Below are positions 59,106-64,000 of a stretch of DNA of 64,000 bases, one piece after another. Position numbers and translations under genes: made by a program. Within the stretch, counting starts at the first letter, position 1. Every line of letters begins with the position of its first letter. The notes under the pieces were generated by a model, which saw nothing but the letters and a program-made list of their open reading frames with translations, searched no databases and was not told where the DNA came from. This DNA is from an uncultured Alphaproteobacteria bacterium (lineage in GTDB: Bacteria; Pseudomonadota; Alphaproteobacteria; Methylaequorales; Methylaequoraceae): assembly GCA_902579395.1 (NCBI GenBank), contig CACHGK010000001.1, positions 209,036-273,035 of the forward strand, in the 5' to 3' direction.

Positions 59106-61205
59106 TTAAGTTAACATCGACAGAAGAAGTATTGAAACAATATTTATAATTTTTATCATTGGATTGATTGCAGGTCCTGCTGTATCTTTATAAGGATCAC
59201 CAACTGTATCACCTGTAACTGCAGCTTTATGTGCTTCTGAATTTTTACCGCCAAAATTTCCATCTTCTATATATTTTTTTGCATTATCCCAAGCACCTCC
59301 TCCAGAAGTCATAGAGATTGCAACGAACAATCCTGTGACTATAGTACCGAGAAGCATAGCGCCTAAAGTCGTAAAAGCTGGCGCAGCTTGACCTGCTATA
59401 ATGAAAATTAAATAATATGTGATGAATGGTGCCAAAACAGGAAGCATTGATGGGAGTATCATGGCAATTATGGCCTCTTTTGTTAAGATATCAACAGCTT
59501 TGCCGTATTCAGGTTTTGACTTTCCCGTCATTATCCCCTTGTTCTCTGCAAATTGCCTTCTTACCTCGTTCACAATTTTTTCTGCTGTCTTACCAACAGC
59601 TGTCATACCCATGGAACCAAACAAAAAAGGCAACATGCCACCTATCAGAAGCCCAACTACAACATAGGGGTCATCCAAAGAAAATTTAACATCAAGGTTA
59701 GGGAAGTAATATTTTAGATCTTGAGTATAAGCACCAAATAGAACTAAAGAAGCAAGTCCAGCGGAACCAATTGCATAACCTTTAGTTACTGCCTTGGTTG
59801 TATTTCCCACAGCATCAAGTGCGTCAGTAGTTTTTCTTACATTTTCTGACAAATTTGACATTTCAGCAATACCTCCAGCATTGTCAGTCACAGGACCATA
59901 AGCGTCCAACGCCACTATCATTCCCGCCAAAGCTAACATAGTAGTAGCAGCCACTGAAATACCGTATAATCCGGCAAACTTATAGGATAAAAGTATTCCC
60001 AAAATTATAACGATTGTAGGCAATGCGGTTGATTGCATTGAAACAGCAAGACCTTGGATTATATTTGTTGCATGACCCGATTGAGACGATTTTGCTACAG
60101 ATTTTACAGGGTTAAATTCGGTGCTGGTATAATATTCAGTTATCCAAACGATTAAGCCAGTTACAGCTAATCCAATTATTGAGCAGTAAAATAGATCAAT
60201 ACCTAGAAAAGATTCAATAAACAAATCACTATTAATTATAAGTTTATCAGTGCCTATAAAGAAATCTGTGACGAAATAGATTAATACTATTGAAACAAGA
60301 GCCGTTATAATTAAACCTTTGTAAAGAGCTCCCATTATATTTTGAGACCCTTCTCCAAGTTTTACGTAATAAGCTCCAACTAATGAAGAAATAATACAAA
60401 CACCAGCTATCAATAATGGGAACATCATGAATGTTTGTTGATCTACGCTATCAAATAAAATTAAACCAAGAACCATAGTTCCTACAATTGTAACCGCATA
60501 TGTTTCAAACAGGTCGGCAGCCATTCCTGCGCAGTCACCAACGTTGTCACCGACATTGTCAGCAATAACTGCAGGATTTCTTGGATCATCTTCAGGTATT
60601 CCAGCTTCAATCTTTCCTACAAGATCGGCTCCTACATCAGCACCTTTGGTAAATATTCCGCCTCCTAATCTTGCAAAAATTGATATAAGTGAAGCCCCAA
60701 AACTTAATGCTATCATTGCTTCAACTATTTCCCTACCTTGGGATTGTCCAAATTGTTGATTTAAAAACCAGTAGTAGACAACCAGACCGAGAAGTCCAAA
60801 ACCAACTACAAAAAAACCAGTTATTGCACCTGACTTAAACGATATATCAAGTGCTTTATCAAGACTTTCAGTCGCAGCCTGAGTGGTTCTAACATTTGCT
60901 CTCACAGATACAAACATTCCAACATAACCTGCCAATCCAGATAAAAAGGCTCCAATGACAAAACCTATTGCAACAAATGGATTATGAATAAGAAAATAGA
61001 GTATAACAGTAATCAATATACCAACAATGGATATTGTTATGTATTGTCGATTCAAGTATGCCTGGGCTCCCTCTTGAATAGCTGAAGCAATTTCTACCAT
61101 TCTATCTGAACCTTGAGGTTCCTTTAAGATTTTTTGTGTAGTGAAGGCTCCAAATCCAATTGACAATAAGGAACAAAGTAAAACTATTGAATATTCTAGA
61201 TACAT
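59106..61205 (-). CDS. hppA: Proton-translocating membrane pyrophosphatase (K+-independent type)
   Basis: This 699-residue inner-membrane pump couples pyrophosphate hydrolysis to proton export. It has about 16 membrane helices, the substrate motif [18 protein letters not shown] and a C-terminal copy with DNAKKYIE and [15 protein letters not shown]. The segment [18 protein letters not shown] has Lys where K+-dependent enzymes have Ala, the established marker of potassium independence. It fits with the PPi-type phosphofructokinase in this window. Confidence 0.97.
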   Translation of the reverse strand: MYLEYSIVLLCSLLSIGFGAFTTQKILKEPQGSDRMVEIASAIQEGAQAYLNRQYITISIVGILITVILYFLIHNPFVAIGFVIGAFLSGLAGYVGMFVSVRANVRTTQAATESLDKALDISFKSGAITGFFVVGFGLLGLVVYYWFLNQQFGQSQGREIVEAMIALSFGASLISIFARLGGGIFTKGADVGADLVGKIEAGIPEDDPRNPAVIADNVGDNVGDCAGMAADLFETYAVTIVGTMVLGLILFDSVDQQTFMMFPLLIAGVCIISSLVGAYYVKLGEGSQNIMGALYKGLIITALVSIVLIYFVTDFFIGTDKLIINSDLFIESFLGIDLFYCSIIGLAVTGLIVWITEYYTSTEFNPVKSVAKSSQSGHATNIIQGLAVSMQSTALPTIVIILGILLSYKFAGLYGISVAATTMLALAGMIVALDAYGPVTDNAGGIAEMSNLSENVRKTTDALDAVGNTTKAVTKGYAIGSAGLASLVLFGAYTQDLKYYFPNLDVKFSLDDPYVVVGLLIGGMLPFLFGSMGMTAVGKTAEKIVNEVRRQFAENKGIMTGKSKPEYGKAVDILTKEAIIAMILPSMLPVLAPFITYYLIFIIAGQAAPAFTTLGAMLLGTIVTGLFVAISMTSGGGAWDNAKKYIEDGNFGGKNSEAHKAAVTGDTVGDPYKDTAGPAINPMIKIINIVSILLLSMLT

Positions 61206-61234
61206 ATTGTTTTAAAAATAAACAGTAAGAACCT

Positions 61235-61262
61235 CTTATATCACATTAGATATCATGTTCAA
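61235..61262 (-). promoter_or_regulatory. Promoter candidate for hppA
   Basis: On the minus strand TTGAAC (61257-61262) and TATAAG (61235-61240) are 16 bp apart, about 30 bp before the hppA ATG. Confidence 0.5.
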
Positions 61263-61268
61263 TACATA

Positions 61269-61312
61269 ATTAATTAAAAATGACTAAATCATTAATTAAA
61301 AATGACTAAATC
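61269..61312. repeat. Perfect 22-bp tandem duplication across the thiL stop codon
   Basis: 61269-61290 and 61291-61312 are identical. The second copy holds the last codons and stop of thiL; the first is its duplicate in the intergenic region before hppA. It has no frame effect on thiL. Likely a recent replication-slippage event. Confidence 0.9.
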
Positions 61313-62252
61313 CAACTTTTTTAAAATTAATTTCTTTCCCATTTTTATCATATATCTTTAAACCTTTTCCTTTAGAAAAAAAACCAATTTTTGAAATATT
61401 TTTAATTTTTTTTAGTGAGTTTATATTTTTTTTTTTTATCCCAAAAAGGAGTTCATAATCCTCGCCACCTGATAAAAATATTTCCCAAATTCTTTTGGGT
61501 TTAATTTTTTCAGAATTTAAAAGTTTTTTTGCAACTCTAGAGACAGGTATCTTATCCAAAAAAATATTTGCTTGTAAATTTGATTGATATGCAACTATTG
61601 ATAACTCTCTTAATAAACCATCAGAAATATCTGTGCAAAAATCAGCCAACCCTTTTAGATTTTTTCCAAGTTCTATTCTTGGCTGTGGCAACATGAATTT
61701 CTTTGTAAGGTACGTCCTCTCGTTAATGGAGAAATTCATAAATTGCGATTTATTTTTAATACTTAAACCTAATGCCGCATCCCCTATTTTTCCAGACACA
61801 TATATATCTGAATTTTTAATTGCAATATTTTTTTTGTGACATTTTTTTTTTGTTTTACCAATAATTGTTGCATTTAAAAAAATTTTTGATGAGTAACTAA
61901 GATCACCTCCAAAAAGTTTTAAATTAAACAATAACATATCTTTTTTTAATCCTTTCGTAAAATTAACAAGCCATGGATTAATCATATTTTTTGGCAATGC
62001 AATATTTAAAAAAAAGCCATAAGGCTCGGCTCCCATTGCAGCTACATCTGATAGATTTATTCTCAATAACTTCTTTGCAACTAATTTAGGGTCATAATCT
62101 TTTTTAAAATGTTGATCCTCGATCATCATATCAGTTGAAATTATCATTTTTTTGTCTTTAAGAAATGCAGCATCATTTTCTAAATGAAGAGACTCTTTAT
62201 TTTTTGCTAGCGGTTTAAAATATTTGTCTATAATATTTTTTTCTTTATCCAT
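61296..62252 (-). CDS. thiL: Thiamine-monophosphate kinase
   Basis: The 318-residue ATP-dependent kinase makes thiamine diphosphate. It has the family motifs DAAFLKDKKMIISTDMMIEDQHF near the N-terminus, INLSDVAAMGAEPYGFFL, and TDISDGLLRELSIVA; a C-terminal SGGEDYELLFG follows. It overlaps nusB by 8 bp, an order (ribH-nusB-thiL) common in the class. Confidence 0.96.
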   Translation of the reverse strand: MDKEKNIIDKYFKPLAKNKESLHLENDAAFLKDKKMIISTDMMIEDQHFKKDYDPKLVAKKLLRINLSDVAAMGAEPYGFFLNIALPKNMINPWLVNFTKGLKKDMLLFNLKLFGGDLSYSSKIFLNATIIGKTKKKCHKKNIAIKNSDIYVSGKIGDAALGLSIKNKSQFMNFSINERTYLTKKFMLPQPRIELGKNLKGLADFCTDISDGLLRELSIVAYQSNLQANIFLDKIPVSRVAKKLLNSEKIKPKRIWEIFLSGGEDYELLFGIKKKNINSLKKIKNISKIGFFSKGKGLKIYDKNGKEINFKKVGFSHF

Positions 62253-62703
62253 CTAGTTGTAACTTTTTATGAATCTTATCTAAAATTGCATTTATGAAAC
62301 TATTTTCTTTTTCAATACTAAATGATTCGGCTAACTTTAAGTATTCACTTATGATTATACCCATTGAAGTTTTTGGATAAGAAATCATCTCAGAAATTGC
62401 AACCCTAAGTATTGCTTGAAGAATTCTTGGTAGCCTGGTAAATGACCAATTACTTTTTAAGTTTTGACTTATTAAAGCTAGAATAATTTCATCTTTTTCA
62501 AAAACATTATTAAAAATCTTTTTTAGAAAAGCCTTATCGTAATAATTTAATTCTTTAATATTTTCAAAATCTATATGAAAATTTAGATCGTTTTCATTTA
62601 TAAAATCTTTTTCTATTGACTTTTTATCAAATCCAAAACCCTGACTAAAAGTTGCTTGAATTGCAAGATATCTTGAAAGTGATTTAGACTTATTCTTTCT
62701 CAT
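62245..62703 (-). CDS. nusB: Transcription antitermination factor NusB
   Basis: The 152-residue all-helical protein has SRYLAIQATFSQGF, then RLPRILQAILRVAISEM and the C-terminal EYLKLAESFSIEKENSFINAILD. NusB with S10 (rpsJ) binds boxA in rRNA leaders. It is preceded by 102 bp that include a long inverted repeat. Confidence 0.95.
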   Translation of the reverse strand: MRKNKSKSLSRYLAIQATFSQGFGFDKKSIEKDFINENDLNFHIDFENIKELNYYDKAFLKKIFNNVFEKDEIILALISQNLKSNWSFTRLPRILQAILRVAISEMISYPKTSMGIIISEYLKLAESFSIEKENSFINAILDKIHKKLQLDG

Positions 62704-62760
62704 AGCTTTTTTATTAACTTTTTATACTAATTGAATTTAATTTCAATGATACACTTACGT

Positions 62761-62810
62761 ACTAAAATCGACTAGAAATTTATTTAACTAGTATTCTTCA
62801 AGATTTTAGT
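62761..62810. repeat. Nested inverted repeat at the ribH-nusB junction
   Basis: Outer arms ACTAAAATC (62761-62769) and GATTTTAGT (62102+700, i.e. 62802-62810) are perfect over 9 bp, with inner arms ACTAG (62771-62775) and CTAGT (62788-62792). It overlaps the ribH stop codon. No T-tract follows on the minus strand, so it is not a classical terminator. Confidence 0.6.
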
Positions 62811-63231
62811 TTCTTAGCATTTTAATTAAATTGCAGCATACTGCAGCTGCCTTGGTGCCAAGATCTTTTTTATTCGGATCTGATCTTTCCATTGCTTGAT
62901 CAATATTGTCAACAGTAAGAATAGCTGTTGATAATGGAAGTGAGTGCTTGCAAGCCAGAGAATATATTTGATTCAGGCAAACGTCTTTTACTACTTGATA
63001 ATGATCTGTTTCACCTTTCACTATGCACCCAAGAACTATAAAGCCCGAATACTTATCTTTAAATTTTGATAGTACAATTGGTAGTTCAAGAGATCCATCT
63101 ACTCTTTTTGCGTCATACTCAATTTTTTTTTCTCTAAGATAAGTTTTGGCTGCAGATAACAAATTCTCAGATACTAATGGATAGAAATCAGAGTAAATTA
63201 TTAAAATTTCTTTATATTTTTCTTGTACCAT
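62806..63231 (-). CDS. ribH: 6,7-dimethyl-8-ribityllumazine synthase
   Basis: RibH catalyses the second-last step of riboflavin synthesis. The 141-residue protein has GSLELPIVLSKF, GCIVKGETDHYQVVKDVCLNQ with the catalytic His, and LSTAILTVDNIDQAMERSD. It overlaps ribBX by 20 bp, so translation is coupled. No FMN riboswitch is visible inside the window. Confidence 0.96.
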   Translation of the reverse strand: MVQEKYKEILIIYSDFYPLVSENLLSAAKTYLREKKIEYDAKRVDGSLELPIVLSKFKDKYSGFIVLGCIVKGETDHYQVVKDVCLNQIYSLACKHSLPLSTAILTVDNIDQAMERSDPNKKDLGTKAAAVCCNLIKMLRN

Positions 63232-64000
63232 TTATCTCTATACCAAATCCGTCAATACCGATAATATTTTTAGATGATTTTGTTAAAAGCGTTACTTTAT
63301 TAACACCTAGATCTATTAATATTTGAGCACCAATACCATATTCTTTTAAAATTTTTCCTCTGGAATTAAGTTTTTTCATTTCTTTTTCTGGATTTCTTAT
63401 TATTACAATAACTCCAGCATTATTCTTCGAGATGATTTCAATTGATTTTTCTAAATCTTTATTTTTAAAATCCAGAATATCTGAAATAATATTTAATCTA
63501 TGCATTCTTACCAAAACATTTTTATTTTTTATTAAATTTCCTTTGACCAATGCCAAGTGCTTGTTTCCATCTATAAGGCTTTGATAAATAAACATTTTAA
63601 AATTTCCAAATTTTGACAATGTTAAATTATCTGTTTTTATACAATTAATAAACTTGTCTTTCTTAAGTTTGTATTCAATTAAATCTTTTATTGATGACAT
63701 TTTTAACTTATGTTTTTTACAAAACTTTATTAAATCATCAAATCTCGCCATCGAGCCATCATCATTCATAATTTCACATATCACTCCATAAGGACTTGAT
63801 TCTCCATTCGCTAACCGTGATAAGTCTACGGCTGCTTCAGTGTGACCAGCTCTTTCTAATACTCCTCCATCCTTTGCAAGAAGTGGAAAAATATGTCCGG
63901 GACTTACTAAATCAGAAGGTTTAGATCTTTGAGACACTGCAACTTTAATTGTATGAGCTCTATCTTGAGCACTAATCCCGGTTGTAACCCCCTTCTTTGC
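63212..64000 (-). CDS. ribBX: DHBP synthase fused to a degenerate GTP cyclohydrolase II-like domain (5' end outside window)
   Basis: The frame is open to the window edge, so the N-terminus is missing. The visible RibB part has TGISAQDRAHTIK, then HIFPLLAKDGGVLERAGHTEAAVDL and GVICEIMNDDGSMAR, which makes dihydroxybutanone phosphate. The C-terminal half keeps the GCH II outline (GNFKMFIYQS, VRMHRLNI) but lacks the three zinc Cys that normally follow VRMHSEC and the catalytic core. It should not make the pyrimidine precursor. Such RibB-RibX hybrids are known in Proteobacteria; a separate ribA is expected elsewhere. Confidence 0.9.
   Translation of the reverse strand, partial: AKKGVTTGISAQDRAHTIKVAVSQRSKPSDLVSPGHIFPLLAKDGGVLERAGHTEAAVDLSRLANGESSPYGVICEIMNDDGSMARFDDLIKFCKKHKLKMSSIKDLIEYKLKKDKFINCIKTDNLTLSKFGNFKMFIYQSLIDGNKHLALVKGNLIKNKNVLVRMHRLNIISDILDFKNKDLEKSIEIISKNNAGVIVIIRNPEKEMKKLNSRGKILKEYGIGAQILIDLGVNKVTLLTKSSKNIIGIDGFGIEINGTRKI

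Overview
The window is a 64 kb piece of an AT-rich (around 30% G+C by eye), tightly packed alphaproteobacterial chromosome. Several things point to the class: the unbroken str-S10-spc-alpha ribosomal supercluster, the order plsX-fabH-ihfA-merR-tRNA-Pro, a bacterial ATP12 F1-assembly chaperone, a Cbp3-type ubiquinol-cytochrome c chaperone, a RibB-RibX fusion, and a K+-independent type H+-pyrophosphatase. Very short spacers, Lys/Asn-rich proteins and few mobile remnants suggest a streamlined, probably aquatic, free-living lineage. I cannot name the genus.

Layout. 1-1636 (+): end of glnB, then glnA (nitrogen control). 1649-4766: a hydrolase/peroxidase pair, a lipoprotein, and a lone tyrosine-recombinase gene beside tRNA-Leu(GAG). 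4777-9964 (-): pccA, pccB, an ATP12-family gene and an RluC-type pseudouridine synthase. 9988-39724 (-): rplQ-rpoA-rpsK-rpsM, adk-secY, the spc and S10 operons, tuf-fusA-rpsG-rpsL, rpoC-rpoB, rplL-rplJ (with an L10-type leader), rplA-rplK, nusG and secE. Together with the genes below it, this is one co-directional run of about 36 kb. 39794-41144: tRNA-Trp, tRNA-Gly and tRNA-Tyr on the minus strand, interrupted by two plus-strand genes (a sirtuin and an ArsC-like protein). 41212-43671: rlmB, a pyridoxamine-phosphate-oxidase-like flavoprotein, a CPBP protease, and msrA. 43672-46715: a cobalamin riboswitch controlling a BtuB-like receptor and tonB. 46736-54744: tRNA-Glu, a small secreted protein, recJ, a PPi-type phosphofructokinase, hom, an OmpA-domain lipoprotein, a gamma-carbonic-anhydrase-like protein, argC, rpsI and rplM. 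54795-59060: cutA, tRNA-Pro, merR, ihfA, fabH, plsX, rpmF, the Cbp3-type chaperone and bamE. 59106-64000: hppA, thiL, nusB, ribH and the 3' part of ribBX.

How the genes work together. Most of the window is translation, transcription and protein export. Around that are three metabolic themes. The first is propionyl-CoA carboxylation (pccAB), whose product normally needs a B12-dependent mutase; this fits the riboswitch-controlled B12 uptake locus. The second is pyrophosphate use (PPi-type phosphofructokinase plus membrane pyrophosphatase). The third is assembly of respiratory complexes and the outer membrane (ATP12, Cbp3-type chaperone, bamE, TonB).

The most unusual items are: an intact tyrosine-recombinase reading frame beside tRNA-Leu that has lost most catalytic residues; the bamE and chaperone start codons facing each other across one base; two antisense gene insertions in the tRNA-secE cluster; and long low-complexity tails on ribosomal proteins S5, L3, L15 and L17. 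I saw no CRISPR array, insertion sequence, rRNA gene or obvious defence system.
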